Below, in pieces: positions 45,587 through 55,242 of a stretch of DNA of 55,310 nucleotides. The notes under the pieces are model-generated. The model worked only from the letters and a program-made list of their open reading frames with translations. It did not search any database and was not told the origin of the DNA. The stretch comes from an uncultured Variovorax sp. GTDB lineage: Bacteria > Pseudomonadota > Gammaproteobacteria > Burkholderiales > Burkholderiaceae_C. The translations under genes were made by a program, and so were the position numbers. Each line of letters begins with the position of its first letter. Within the stretch, counting starts at the first letter, position 1. The stretch lies in assembly GCA_913776885.1 (NCBI GenBank), contig CAJYQC010000603.1:1-55310 (forward strand). The letters are read 5' to 3'.

Positions 45587-47134
45587 ATGGATACCCCTGA
45601 CAGTCCGCTGCCGGCCAAAGGCCCGCAGCCCGTGGAGATCGCGCTGCTCGCCAGCGTGTTCGTGGTCGCCGCCTGCGGGCTGGTCTACGAGCTCACCGCG
45701 GCCGCCCTCAGCTCCTACCTGCTGGGCGACTCGGTGCTGCAGTTCAGCACCATCATCGGCACCTACCTGTTTGCCATGGGCGTGGGCTCGTGGCTTTCAC
45801 GCTACTTCGAGCGGCAGCTGCCCGCGCACTTCCTTCGCATCGAACTGCTGGTGGCGCTGATCGGCGGTGCGCTGCCGGCGGTCCTGTTCCTGGCCAACGC
45901 CTACGTGCCCGGCGCGTTCCGGCTGCTGCTGTACGGGCTGGTGATGGTCGTGGGCACGCTGGTGGGGCTCGAGATCCCGCTGGTGATGCGCATCCTGAAG
46001 CGCAACATCGTGCTGAAGAACCTGGTGTCGCAGGTGCTCACCTTCGACTACCTCGGCGCGCTGGCGGTGTCGGTGGCGTTCCCGCTGATCCTGGTGCCGC
46101 AGCTCGGCATGATCCGCACCGGCCTGCTGTTCGGCTTCATGAACGCGGCGGTGGCGGTGTGGGCGCTGTGGCTCTTCCGCCATGAGCTGCGCCGCGTGGG
46201 CGCGCATGTCGTCGCGTGCGTTCTCGCGCTGGGGGCGCTGGTGGGGGCTTTCGTCGGCGCCGACCACATCACCACACTGGCTGAAGACAAGTTCTACCAG
46301 GACCGCATCGTCTTCAGCGCCACCTCGCCCTACCAGCGCATCGTGGTCACGCGCGGGCTGCTGGGGCATCGGCTCTTCCTCAACGGCAACCTGCAGTTCG
46401 CCGAGCGCGACGAATATCGCTATCACGAGGCGCTCGTGCATCCGGTGATGGCCGCCCAGGGCGCGCCGAAGAAGGTGGCGGTGCTCGGCGGCGGCGACGG
46501 CATGGCGGTGCGCGAGATCCTCAAGTACCCGTCGGTCGAATCGATCACGCTGGTGGAGCTCGACCCGAACATGACCAGGCTCTTCACGGAGCACGAGACG
46601 CTGGCCGCGCTGAACGGGCATTCGCTCTCGTCGCCGAAGGTGAAGATCGTCAACACCGATGCCTTCCAGTGGCTGCAGCAGCCTGGCGACATGTACGACG
46701 TGATCGTGGTCGACTTTCCCGATCCCACCAACTTCGCCATCGGCAAGCTCTACACCAACAGCTTCTACGCGCTGCTCGAGAAGCGCCTGTCGGCCAGCGG
46801 CTATGCGGTGATCCAGACCACCTCGCCGCTCGTGGCGCGCAAGAGCTTCTGGACCGTGGCGACCACCATCGAGTCGGTGGGCCTGCGCGCCACGCCGTAC
46901 CACGCGCATGTGCCCAGCTTCGGCGAGTGGGGCTACATCATCGCCAGCCGCAGACCCTACCGCATGCCCGATGCGCTGCCGCCGGGCCTGCGCTTTCTCT
47001 CGCCGACCACCCTGCCGCTGATGTTCGACTTTCCGCTGGACATGGCGCGCGTGCCGGCCGAAGTGAATCGGCTCTCGAACCAGGTCCTCGTCACCACCTA
47101 CGAGCAGGAGTGGGGCAAGGTCATGGCGCATTAA
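45587..47134 (+). CDS. Membrane-fused polyamine aminopropyltransferase (spermidine synthase-like)
   Basis: The first about 225 of 515 residues form about seven membrane helices (from ALLASVFVVAACGLVYELTAAALSSYLLG on). The rest is a spermidine synthase-type domain: YQRIVVTRG, NLQFAERDEYRYHE, VAVLGGGDGMAVREIL for binding decarboxylated SAM (about 300) and VDFPDPTNFAIGKLY with the catalytic Asp. It should transfer aminopropyl groups to a polyamine at the inner membrane. No SAM decarboxylase is in the window. Confidence 0.92.
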   Translation: MDTPDSPLPAKGPQPVEIALLASVFVVAACGLVYELTAAALSSYLLGDSVLQFSTIIGTYLFAMGVGSWLSRYFERQLPAHFLRIELLVALIGGALPAVLFLANAYVPGAFRLLLYGLVMVVGTLVGLEIPLVMRILKRNIVLKNLVSQVLTFDYLGALAVSVAFPLILVPQLGMIRTGLLFGFMNAAVAVWALWLFRHELRRVGAHVVACVLALGALVGAFVGADHITTLAEDKFYQDRIVFSATSPYQRIVVTRGLLGHRLFLNGNLQFAERDEYRYHEALVHPVMAAQGAPKKVAVLGGGDGMAVREILKYPSVESITLVELDPNMTRLFTEHETLAALNGHSLSSPKVKIVNTDAFQWLQQPGDMYDVIVVDFPDPTNFAIGKLYTNSFYALLEKRLSASGYAVIQTTSPLVARKSFWTVATTIESVGLRATPYHAHVPSFGEWGYIIASRRPYRMPDALPPGLRFLSPTTLPLMFDFPLDMARVPAEVNRLSNQVLVTTYEQEWGKVMAH

Positions 47135-47140
47135 ATGCTC

Positions 47141-47237
47141 TCCCCCAGGCTTCGCGCACTTCGTGTCGCTTCGCCAACCCCCTCGCCGGGGGCAACACCT
47201 GCGGCCCGCCGGAGCCGGTTCCGCGGTGTTCCTGGAA
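47141..47237 (+). repeat. Dispersed intergenic repeat, type I copy 4 (reference copy)
   Basis: This about 97-bp copy is the clearest: left end TCCCCCAGGCTTCGCGCAC, CTTCGCCAACCCCCTCGCC with the C5/G5 hairpin, then AACACC...GGTGTT and GCGG...CCGC arms around GCCGG. It starts 7 bp after the aminopropyltransferase stop and ends 13 bp before the next start codon. Confidence 0.8.
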
Positions 47238-47250
47238 CAGGCAGGTGCGT

Positions 47251-48894
47251 ATGAGGCGGCGTGGGTTTCTTGGGGCTGCCGCGGGGGCTGCTGGTGCATT
47301 CGCGCTCACCGGCTGCGAGGCGCCTCCGCCGCCCATCGAGGGTGGCTTCACCGGCATTGACGTCGCGCGTGGCCATGCGATGCGCGACCGCACTCTCGGG
47401 AGCACGGCGCCTGCCGTGGTGAAGCGCGCGCGCGTGGTCATCGCGGGCGGCGGCGTGGCAGGCCTCGCGGCGGCGCGTGCACTGCGGCTTTCGGGCGTCG
47501 ACGACTTCGCGCTGCTCGAGCTGGAAGACACGGCCGGCGGCAATGCGCGCGGCGGCATGGTCAACGGCATCGCCTGCCCGCTCGGTGCGCACTACCTGCC
47601 GGTGCCGGGCGACGACGCGCGCGAGGTGCAGGACCTGCTGGAAGAGCTCGGCCTGCGCCGCCGCGTGGCCGGCCGCTGGGAATACGACGAGGTCACGCTG
47701 TGCCACAGCCCGCAGGAGCGCCTGTTCTTCCAGGGCGAGTGGCAGGACGGCCTGTTGCCTGTGCATGGCGTGAGCGCAGCCACCCTCGCGCAGTACCGCA
47801 AGTTCGCGCAGCGCATCGACGCGCTGCAGCATGCCGCGCACTTCGCGATTCCCACGCTCAAGGTCGCCATCACGCCCGAGTTGCTGGCGCTCGATGCGGT
47901 CAGCTTCCAGCAGTGGCTCGACGCCGAAGGCTTCAGCGACGCGCAGCTGCGCTGGTACCTCGACTACTGCTGCCGCGACGACTACGGCGCCGGCATCGGG
48001 CAGGTGTCGGCCTGGGCCGGCATCCACTACTTCGCGAGCCGCCACGGCTTCCACGCGCCCGGCGATCCGACGGGCAGCATCAACGATTCGAGCCCCGAGC
48101 GCGACGGCATCCTGACCTGGCCCGAGGGCAACGGCTGGCTCACCAGGCAGCTCGCCAGGCCGCTCGGCGAGCGCCTGCGCACCGGCAGCGTCGTCACGCG
48201 CATCGCGGAAGGGCGCGATGGCGTGGAGGTCGACACGTGGAATGCGGCATCGAAATCCATCGTGCGCTGGCAGGCCGAGCGCTGCATCGTCGCGCTGCCC
48301 GTGTTCATCGCCGCACGCGTGGTCGAGAACCCGCCCGAGCTGCTGAAGAACGCCGCCGCGCACGTGCGCTATGCGCCCTGGCTGGTGGCCAACATCCACC
48401 TGCGCGGCCCGCTGGCCGACCGCGTGGGCGCTGCGCCGAGCTGGGACAACGTGATCTACGGCACCAGGGGCCTCGGCTACGTGGATGCGCGCCACCAGGC
48501 GCTGGACCCCACGCCGCGCGGCACCGTGCTGAGCTGGTACCGCCCGCTGGGCCCGAGCGGCTACGACGCCGCCGACGGCCGCAAGCTTCTGCTGGAGCGC
48601 TCCTGGACCGGCTGGCGCGACGACCTGCTCGCCGAGCTGTCGGTGCCGCACCCCGACCTGCCGTCGCTGGTCTCGCGCATCGAGATCACGCGTTATGGGC
48701 ACGCCATGTCCATTCCGAAGCCCGGCCTGCTGGCGCAGATCGGCCCGCAGCGCAGCGCGCCCGACGCCGGGCATCGCGGCAGCGTGGTGGCGGGGCGGCT
48801 GTCGTTCGCGCACGCGGACTGGTCGGGCTATTCGATCTTCGAAGAGGCGTTCACGCGCGGGCACGTCGCGGGAACGGAGGCGGCGGCGGCATGA
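47251..48894 (+). CDS. Tat-exported lipoprotein FAD/NAD(P)-binding amine-oxidase-like protein
   Basis: The 547-residue protein starts with a twin-arginine signal and lipobox (MRRRGFLGAAAGAAGAFALTGC, lipidated Cys22). It then has an FAD-binding Rossmann motif (IAGGGVAGLAAARALRLSG, about 66-84) and a flavin oxidoreductase fold of the amine-oxidase/protoporphyrinogen-oxidase type (GGNARGGMVNGIACPLGAHYLPVPG). Export folded through Tat fits a cofactor-loaded enzyme. The position after the aminopropyltransferase suggests a polyamine substrate, which is inference. An in-frame GTG at 47245 is an alternative start. Confidence 0.9.
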   Translation: MRRRGFLGAAAGAAGAFALTGCEAPPPPIEGGFTGIDVARGHAMRDRTLGSTAPAVVKRARVVIAGGGVAGLAAARALRLSGVDDFALLELEDTAGGNARGGMVNGIACPLGAHYLPVPGDDAREVQDLLEELGLRRRVAGRWEYDEVTLCHSPQERLFFQGEWQDGLLPVHGVSAATLAQYRKFAQRIDALQHAAHFAIPTLKVAITPELLALDAVSFQQWLDAEGFSDAQLRWYLDYCCRDDYGAGIGQVSAWAGIHYFASRHGFHAPGDPTGSINDSSPERDGILTWPEGNGWLTRQLARPLGERLRTGSVVTRIAEGRDGVEVDTWNAASKSIVRWQAERCIVALPVFIAARVVENPPELLKNAAAHVRYAPWLVANIHLRGPLADRVGAAPSWDNVIYGTRGLGYVDARHQALDPTPRGTVLSWYRPLGPSGYDAADGRKLLLERSWTGWRDDLLAELSVPHPDLPSLVSRIEITRYGHAMSIPKPGLLAQIGPQRSAPDAGHRGSVVAGRLSFAHADWSGYSIFEEAFTRGHVAGTEAAAA

Positions 48895-49079
48895 AGACAC
48901 TGGTGCCTGGTGTCATCCGCACGCGCTCCGGAAAACAGCTGCCCGAGCGACCTGTCATGAACCATTGAAAGGCCCCGGCGCGGGCCGTGCGGTTTTCACC
49001 AAGACTTCACACACAGCGCGATTGCTTCACAGATGGCTCGCACACTCGCGGGCGCCAACAAAAACAGTGGGGAGTTTCC

Positions 49080-52000
49080 ATGCTTCAAGTCGCCAACAGA
49101 AAACTCGCGTCCATCAGCGACGTGTTCTTCTCCGGGCTGGGCCGCGCGCTCGGCTTCCTGCGTCCGCTGGCCCGCGGACTCATCGGCTCCTGGCGGCCAC
49201 CGGGCTGGCTTCGCATCCTGGGCGCCTTCCTTCTTCTCGGGCTTCAATGGCTGCAGCAGCGGCTCGCATGGGTGGTGCTGCTCGTGCTGCTGGCGCTGGC
49301 GGGCTGGATCGTCCATCCGCACGTGATGAAGTGGTGGCACGGCCTCACGCCAGATCGCGTGGAGCCGGTGGTCGCCACCGCGAAAGCCGAGCCGCCGCAG
49401 CGCACGCAGATTGAATTCGACAAGGGCCCCAATCCCTACGTCATCAATTTCTCAGCCTCCGTCGCGCCCATCGCGCGCGTCGGGCAGGAGGCCACCGGCG
49501 TCACCATCGAGCCCGCCATTGCCGGCCGCTGGACCTGGACAAGCCAGAAACGCCTCGAATTCCTGCCCGCACAGGACTGGCCCGTCGGCCAGCCCTACAA
49601 GGTACAAATCTCCGACAGCGCCCTTGCACCGCACATCGAACTGGCACAGCGCAAGTACGAGTTCACCTCGCCCGAGTTCACCGCGCAGGTCATCGGCGCC
49701 GAGTTCTACCAGGACCCGGTCCAGGCGAACGTGCGCCGCGCTCTGTTCCAGGTGCGCTTCTCGCACCCCGTCAACACGGCCGAATTCGAGAAGCGACTGG
49801 TGCTGACATACGACCAGCCCTGCAGCAGCTCCTTCTTCAGCGTGGGCAAGTGCGCGAGCGAGAAGTTCACCATGAGCTACGACAAGCTGCGCCTCATCGC
49901 CACGCTGCAGTCGGAGCCGTTGCCGATTCCCGAGAAGAACCGGCCCGCGATCCTGAGCCTCACGGCCGGCACGGTCGCCCAGAAGGGCGGGCCGGCACTG
50001 CGCAACGACCTGTCGCGTGCGGTCGACATCCCCGGCCTCTACAGCCTTTCCATCGCCGGCGTCGAGCCCACCATCGTCACCGGCGAGAACGGCGAGCCCG
50101 AGCACGTGCTGCAGGTGAACGCCTCCATGCCGGTGCACGAGCGCGAGATGGTGCGCGTGGTCCAGGCCTGGCTGCTGCCCGTGACGGAAGACGCCAAGGG
50201 CGACCCCGAGGACAAGTTCGACTGGTCCGCCGATCCGTCGAAGGTGACCGACGCCGTGCTGCGCCGCGCGAAGAAGCTCAACCTGCAGCCCATCGCCAGC
50301 GAGCGCGAGGTGACCGACATGGTCAGCTTCCGCATGCCGCAGGCCGAGGGTGGGCGCTACCTGCTGGTGCGCGTGGCAAAGGGCCTGAAGACGCCCGGCG
50401 GCTACCAGCTGGGCGCCGCGTTCCAGGACGTTCGCCAGCTCAAGACCTTCGCGCCCGAGCTCACCATCATGAGCCAGGGCTCGCTGCTCGCGCTCTCCGG
50501 CGAGCGCAAGCTGCCGATCCTGGTGCGCGACCTGCCCGGCATCCGCCTGGAGATCGGCCGGCTGCTGCCGCAGCAGCTGCAGCACCTGGTGACGCAGACC
50601 AGCGGCGACTTCGCGCATCCGCAGTTCTACGGCGGCCTGCAGTCGGACAACCTCGTCGACCGCTTCCAGAAGGAGATTCCGCTGAGCATCCCCGCCGGCA
50701 AGGCGCACTACGAGACCGTCGACTTCGCCGAGTACCTGCGCAGCGACGCGACCGATCGCCGCGGCGTGTTCCTGCTCAAGGTGCAGGGCTACGACCCCAA
50801 GGCGAAGAAGAAGCCCGATGGCGAAGGCCGGCCGGAGGAGGCGCAACAGCAGCAGCCACAGGAAGAGCAGCCCTCCGAAGATGAAGGCAGCAGCGACAAC
50901 GGCGAAGGCACCAGCCCCGAGCAGCAGATCGACCAGCGCTTGGTGCTCGTCACCGACCTGGGCATCGTCGCCAAGAAGTCGCTCGACGGCACGCGCGACG
51001 TGTTCGTGCAGAGCATCGCCAGCGGCCAGCCGGTGGCCGGCGCGATGGTCGAGGTGTGGGGGCGCAACGGCATGATCGTCGCGTCGCAGTCCACCGACGC
51101 GACCGGCGCGGCCAAGCTGCCCAACCTCGCCGGCTACCAGCGCGAGAAGGCGCCGGTAGTGCTGGTGGTGCGCAAGGACGGCGACCTGAGCTTCCTGCCC
51201 TTCAACCGCAGCGACCGCACGCTGGACATCTCGCGCTTCGACGTCGGCGGCCTGCGCGCGGCCGGCGTGCCGAACCAGATGACGGCCTACCTCTTCAGCG
51301 ACCGCGGCATCTACCGCCCCGGCGACACCATGCACATCGCGATGATGGTGAAGGCCGGCAACTGGTCGACCTCGCTGCGCGACCTGCCGCTGGAGGCCGA
51401 GATCATCGATGCGCGCGGCCTCAGCGTGCGGCGCGAGAAGCTCCGGCTCGGCCCCGGTGGCGCGGCCGAGATCGCCCACACCACGCAGGACACCTCGCCC
51501 ACCGGCAACTACGCCGTCAACCTCTATCTGCCGCGACAGTCGTCGCCTGGCACGCCCGACGTCGAAGGCCTGCTGATCGGCAGCACCACGGTGAAGGTGC
51601 AGGAGTTCCTGCCCGACCGCACCAAGGTCACGGCCAAGCTCAGCAGCGAAGTGGCCGAAGGCTGGGTCAGCCCCAAGGACCTGAAGGCGCAGATCGACGT
51701 GCAGAACCTCTTCGGCACGCCCGCGCCCGACCGCAAGGTGGAAGGCACGCTCACGCTGAGCCCGGGCTTCCCGGTGTTCCGCGCATTCACCGACTACGCC
51801 TTCTTCGACCCGCAGCGCGCCACCGAGAAGCAGGTAGACGACCTGGGCAGCGTGCAGACCAGCGCCGAGGGCAAGGCCGAGTTCGACCTGCGCCTGTCGC
51901 GCTTCGACGCCGCCACCTACCAGGTGCACGTGCTTGCCAAGGCTTTCGAGCCGGAGGGCGGGCGCAGCGTGTCGGCCGAGGCCCAGACGCTGGTGAGCGA

Positions 52001-55000
52001 CCTGCCCTACCTCGTCGGCGTGAAGGTCGACGGCGACACCAGCTACGTGAGCAAGGGCGCCGCGCGCAACGCCACGGTGATTGCCATCGACCCGCGCGCG
52101 AAGAAGACGGCCGTGGCCGACCTGAAGATCGAGCGCGTCGAGCGCAAGGTGCTGTCGGTGCTCATCAAGCAGGACAACGGCCTTTACCGCTACGAGTCGC
52201 GCCGCAAGGAGATCGTGCTCGACGAGAAGCCCTTCGCCATCGCGGCGGCGGGCAACAACGTGGCGTTGGACACCGCCGCGCCCGGCAACTTCGCCTACGT
52301 GGTGCGCAACGCGCAGGGGCTGGAGCTCAACCGCGTGGAATACAGCGTGGCCGGCAACGCCAACGTGTCGCGCTCGCTCGACCGCAACGCCGAGCTGCAG
52401 CTCACGCTCGACCGCAAGGACTACGAGCCGGGCCAGGAGATCTCGGTGAGCATCCGCGCGCCGTACGTGGGCGCCGGCCTCATCACCATCGAACGCGACA
52501 AGGTCTACGCCCATGCGTGGTTCAAGACCGACAAGACCGCCTCGGTGCAGAAGATCACGCTGCCCAAGGACTTCGAGGGCACCGGCTACATCAACGTGCA
52601 CTTCGTGCGCGACCCGGCCTCCGACGAGGTCTACATGAGCCCGCTGTCGTACGGCGTGGTGCCCTTCGTCACCGCGCTGACCAGGCGCACCGCCAACCTG
52701 GAGCTCACCAGCAGCGAGCTGGTGAAGCCGGGGCAGACGGTGAAGATGAAGCTCACGAGCGACAAGCCCACGCGCGCCGTGGTGTTCGCGGTGGACGAAG
52801 GCATCCTGCAGGTGGCGCGCTACAAGACGCCCGACCCGCTGAAGCACTTCTTCCAGAAGCGCGCGCTCGAGGTGGGCACGCTGCAGACGCTCGACCTGAT
52901 CCTGCCCGAGTTCAAGAAGCTCATGCAGGGCGCCGCTCCCGGCGGTGACGGCGAAGGCGAGCTCGGCAAGCACCTGAACCCGTTCAAGCGCAAGCGCGAC
53001 AAGCCGGTGGCCTACTGGTCGGGCCTGGTCGACGTGAACGGCAGCCGCGAGTTCAGCTACACGGTGCCCGAGAGCTTCAACGGCAGCCTGCGCGTGATGG
53101 CCGTGGCGGTGAACGACGAGACCACCGCCGCCAAGAGCACCCGCACCGTGGTGCGCGGCGACATGGTGATCCTGCCGAACGCACCGCTGGCGATGGCGCC
53201 CGGCGACACCGTCGAGGTGGGCGTGGGCCTGGCCAACAACATCGCCGGCTCGGGCAAGGAGGCGCCCATCGCGCTCACGCTCACCGCGTCGGGCGGGCTC
53301 GAAGTGGTGGGCGACGCCACGCAGACGCTCAAGGTCAACGAGCGCGGCGAGGCCAGCACGAAGTTCAACGTGCGCGCCAGGCCGGGCGAACAGGCGGTGC
53401 TGGGTTCCTCGGCGCTGGTGTTCACCTCCACGCACAAGAACTACAGCGCGCGCCTGTCGACCGAGGTGAGCGTGCGGCCCGCGTCGCCCTTCGTCACGCT
53501 GGTGCAGGCCGGCAGCTTCCAGCGAGCGGGAGAAATATCGAGCCAGGCCGACCTGTATCCGAACTTCCGCCGAAGCGACCTGGCGGTGTCGGCCGCGCCG
53601 TGGTCGTTCGCGACCGGCCTCATGCAGTACCTGGAGGCGTACCCGCACGGCTGCACCGAGCAGATCACGAGCCAGACCTTCCCGGCCGTGCTGCTGTCGG
53701 GCCGGCCCGAGCTGGTGAAGGAGATGTCGCGCGGCCGCACCGCGGAACAAGGTCCGCTGCCCGAGGCGCGCAAGACCTTCGAGCGCTACCTGGTGCAGCT
53801 GCGTGCGCGGCAGACTGCCGACGGCGGCTTCTCGCTGTGGCCCGGCGCCGGCACCGACCCCTTCGCGACGCTCTATGCGGTGCAGCTGCTCGTCGAGGCC
53901 AAGGACCACAAGCTGCCCGTGCCGCAGGACCTGCTGCAGAAGGCCGACACCTACCTGCAGGGCTGGCTCGGCAGCGGCGACAACACGCTCGACGGCTGGC
54001 GCCAGCGCACGCAGGCGGCCTACCTGCTGACGCGCCAGGGCATCGTCGCGCCGGCCGCGCTCGCCAACCTGCGCGAAGCCCGCCGCAACCAGCTGTCGCG
54101 GCAGGGCGTGGGCTGGGGCGACGACCTCGGCGCCGTGTACCTCGCCGCGAGCTATCAGCTCGTGAAGCAGGAGCAGGTGGCCAACGAGCTGCTCGACCCG
54201 GTGTGGTCCGACCTGCTCGCGCGCACCGAGAAGAAGCAGCGCCGCAACGCCTGGGGCGCCTACTACGACCCGCTGGTGCACGACAGCATGACGCTGCACC
54301 TGGTGGGCCGCCACTTCCCCTCGCGCCTGAAGGCGCTGAAGCCTGCCGTGTGGGAAGGCATGGCCGAGATGGTGCGGGAGGGCTGGTACAACAGCCTGTC
54401 GTCGGCCTCGATGCTGCTGGCGGTCGACGCCTACTTCGAGGCCGTGGGGCAGAACGTGGAGGGCAAGCTCTCGGCGAGCACCGTCAACGCGCAGGGCCAG
54501 GCCGCGGCGCTCGCGCTGGGCTCGGTGAATCCGATCACCCGTGCGGCGGTGCCGGCCGGCACTGCCAGGCTCAAGCTGTCGAACGACAGCGACTTCAACC
54601 TCTACTACAGCTGGGCCGAACAGGGCTTCGAGCGCAACGTGCCCGCCACGCCGGTGAACAGGGGCCTGGAGATCTTCCACGAAGTGCTCGACGCCAAGGG
54701 CAACCCCATCACCAAGGCGAAGCTCGGCGAAGAGGTCACGGTGCGGGTGCGCGTGCGCAGCCTGGAGCGCGCGCAGATCAACGACGTGGCGCTGGTCGAC
54801 GTGCTGCCCGGCGGCCTGGAGCCTGTGCTGCAAGCAGTGGGTGACGACGACGACGCCAATGCCGACGCGCCGATCTGGAAGAAGCGCCTGGGCGGCGGCG
54901 GCTCGTGGAAGGTGCAGTACGCCGACATCCGCGAAGACCGCGTCGTGTTCTACGGCGGCGTCAACAAGGACCTGCTCGAGGTGACGTACAAGGCCCGCGC

Positions 55001-55109
55001 CACCAACGTGGGCGACTACGTGGTGCCGGCGGCGTACGGCGAGGCGATGTACGACCGTCGCGTGTTCTCGCGCTCGGCGGGTGCACGCTTCCAGGTGGTG
55101 GCGAATTGA
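49080..55109 (+). CDS. Membrane-anchored alpha-2-macroglobulin family protein
   Basis: The 2009-residue bacterial alpha-2-macroglobulin has an N-terminal membrane anchor (about 48-80, RILGAFLLLGLQ through VVLLVLLALAGWIV) in place of the lipobox of YfaS. A chain of MG beta domains follows, including YLFSDRGIYRPGDTMHIAMM, with an acidic Gln/Glu linker near 580-620. Then come an A2M domain with AVDEGILQVARYKTPDP and the thioester motif YPHGCTEQITSQ (Cys1525), inside the terpenoid-cyclase-like domain, and a C-terminal receptor-type domain. Such proteins probably trap foreign proteases in the periplasm. The usual partner pbpC would lie beyond the contig end. GGGGAG precedes the ATG at 49080. Confidence 0.93.
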   Translation: MLQVANRKLASISDVFFSGLGRALGFLRPLARGLIGSWRPPGWLRILGAFLLLGLQWLQQRLAWVVLLVLLALAGWIVHPHVMKWWHGLTPDRVEPVVATAKAEPPQRTQIEFDKGPNPYVINFSASVAPIARVGQEATGVTIEPAIAGRWTWTSQKRLEFLPAQDWPVGQPYKVQISDSALAPHIELAQRKYEFTSPEFTAQVIGAEFYQDPVQANVRRALFQVRFSHPVNTAEFEKRLVLTYDQPCSSSFFSVGKCASEKFTMSYDKLRLIATLQSEPLPIPEKNRPAILSLTAGTVAQKGGPALRNDLSRAVDIPGLYSLSIAGVEPTIVTGENGEPEHVLQVNASMPVHEREMVRVVQAWLLPVTEDAKGDPEDKFDWSADPSKVTDAVLRRAKKLNLQPIASEREVTDMVSFRMPQAEGGRYLLVRVAKGLKTPGGYQLGAAFQDVRQLKTFAPELTIMSQGSLLALSGERKLPILVRDLPGIRLEIGRLLPQQLQHLVTQTSGDFAHPQFYGGLQSDNLVDRFQKEIPLSIPAGKAHYETVDFAEYLRSDATDRRGVFLLKVQGYDPKAKKKPDGEGRPEEAQQQQPQEEQPSEDEGSSDNGEGTSPEQQIDQRLVLVTDLGIVAKKSLDGTRDVFVQSIASGQPVAGAMVEVWGRNGMIVASQSTDATGAAKLPNLAGYQREKAPVVLVVRKDGDLSFLPFNRSDRTLDISRFDVGGLRAAGVPNQMTAYLFSDRGIYRPGDTMHIAMMVKAGNWSTSLRDLPLEAEIIDARGLSVRREKLRLGPGGAAEIAHTTQDTSPTGNYAVNLYLPRQSSPGTPDVEGLLIGSTTVKVQEFLPDRTKVTAKLSSEVAEGWVSPKDLKAQIDVQNLFGTPAPDRKVEGTLTLSPGFPVFRAFTDYAFFDPQRATEKQVDDLGSVQTSAEGKAEFDLRLSRFDAATYQVHVLAKAFEPEGGRSVSAEAQTLVSDLPYLVGVKVDGDTSYVSKGAARNATVIAIDPRAKKTAVADLKIERVERKVLSVLIKQDNGLYRYESRRKEIVLDEKPFAIAAAGNNVALDTAAPGNFAYVVRNAQGLELNRVEYSVAGNANVSRSLDRNAELQLTLDRKDYEPGQEISVSIRAPYVGAGLITIERDKVYAHAWFKTDKTASVQKITLPKDFEGTGYINVHFVRDPASDEVYMSPLSYGVVPFVTALTRRTANLELTSSELVKPGQTVKMKLTSDKPTRAVVFAVDEGILQVARYKTPDPLKHFFQKRALEVGTLQTLDLILPEFKKLMQGAAPGGDGEGELGKHLNPFKRKRDKPVAYWSGLVDVNGSREFSYTVPESFNGSLRVMAVAVNDETTAAKSTRTVVRGDMVILPNAPLAMAPGDTVEVGVGLANNIAGSGKEAPIALTLTASGGLEVVGDATQTLKVNERGEASTKFNVRARPGEQAVLGSSALVFTSTHKNYSARLSTEVSVRPASPFVTLVQAGSFQRAGEISSQADLYPNFRRSDLAVSAAPWSFATGLMQYLEAYPHGCTEQITSQTFPAVLLSGRPELVKEMSRGRTAEQGPLPEARKTFERYLVQLRARQTADGGFSLWPGAGTDPFATLYAVQLLVEAKDHKLPVPQDLLQKADTYLQGWLGSGDNTLDGWRQRTQAAYLLTRQGIVAPAALANLREARRNQLSRQGVGWGDDLGAVYLAASYQLVKQEQVANELLDPVWSDLLARTEKKQRRNAWGAYYDPLVHDSMTLHLVGRHFPSRLKALKPAVWEGMAEMVREGWYNSLSSASMLLAVDAYFEAVGQNVEGKLSASTVNAQGQAAALALGSVNPITRAAVPAGTARLKLSNDSDFNLYYSWAEQGFERNVPATPVNRGLEIFHEVLDAKGNPITKAKLGEEVTVRVRVRSLERAQINDVALVDVLPGGLEPVLQAVGDDDDANADAPIWKKRLGGGGSWKVQYADIREDRVVFYGGVNKDLLEVTYKARATNVGDYVVPAAYGEAMYDRRVFSRSAGARFQVVAN

Positions 55110-55132
55110 TCACGTCGCGCGCTTGCCTTGTT

Positions 55133-55242
55133 CCCTCTCCCGGCCGCGGGAGAGGGTTAGGGTGAGGGTGCGGCGCCTCCCATGACCACCGCGCTCAATC
55201 CAACGCCGATGCCCTCACCCCAGCCCTCTCCCCCTGGGAGAG
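55133..55242. repeat. REP-like inverted repeat cut by the contig end
   Basis: A 9-bp perfect hairpin (CCCTCTCCC / GGGAGAGGG, 55133-55156) is followed by TTAGGGTGAGGG. A second, inverted unit appears at about 55212-55242 (CCCTCACCCCAGCCCTCTCC, then CCTGGGAGAG). The second unit is interrupted by adapter. It is a REP/BIME-type arrangement common in high-GC proteobacteria. Confidence 0.7.

Noticed and set aside
47141-47250. Coding extension of the Tat oxidase upstream of 47251
   Set aside because: The upstream in-frame sequence is the type I repeat, and the twin-arginine signal peptide begins at 47251.
49452-54833. 1793-codon minus-strand open frame inside the macroglobulin gene
   Set aside because: It is an antisense shadow with no domain, no ribosome-binding site and the same His/Arg/Val-rich composition as other shadows. 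The plus-strand gene has clear domains and the thioester motif.
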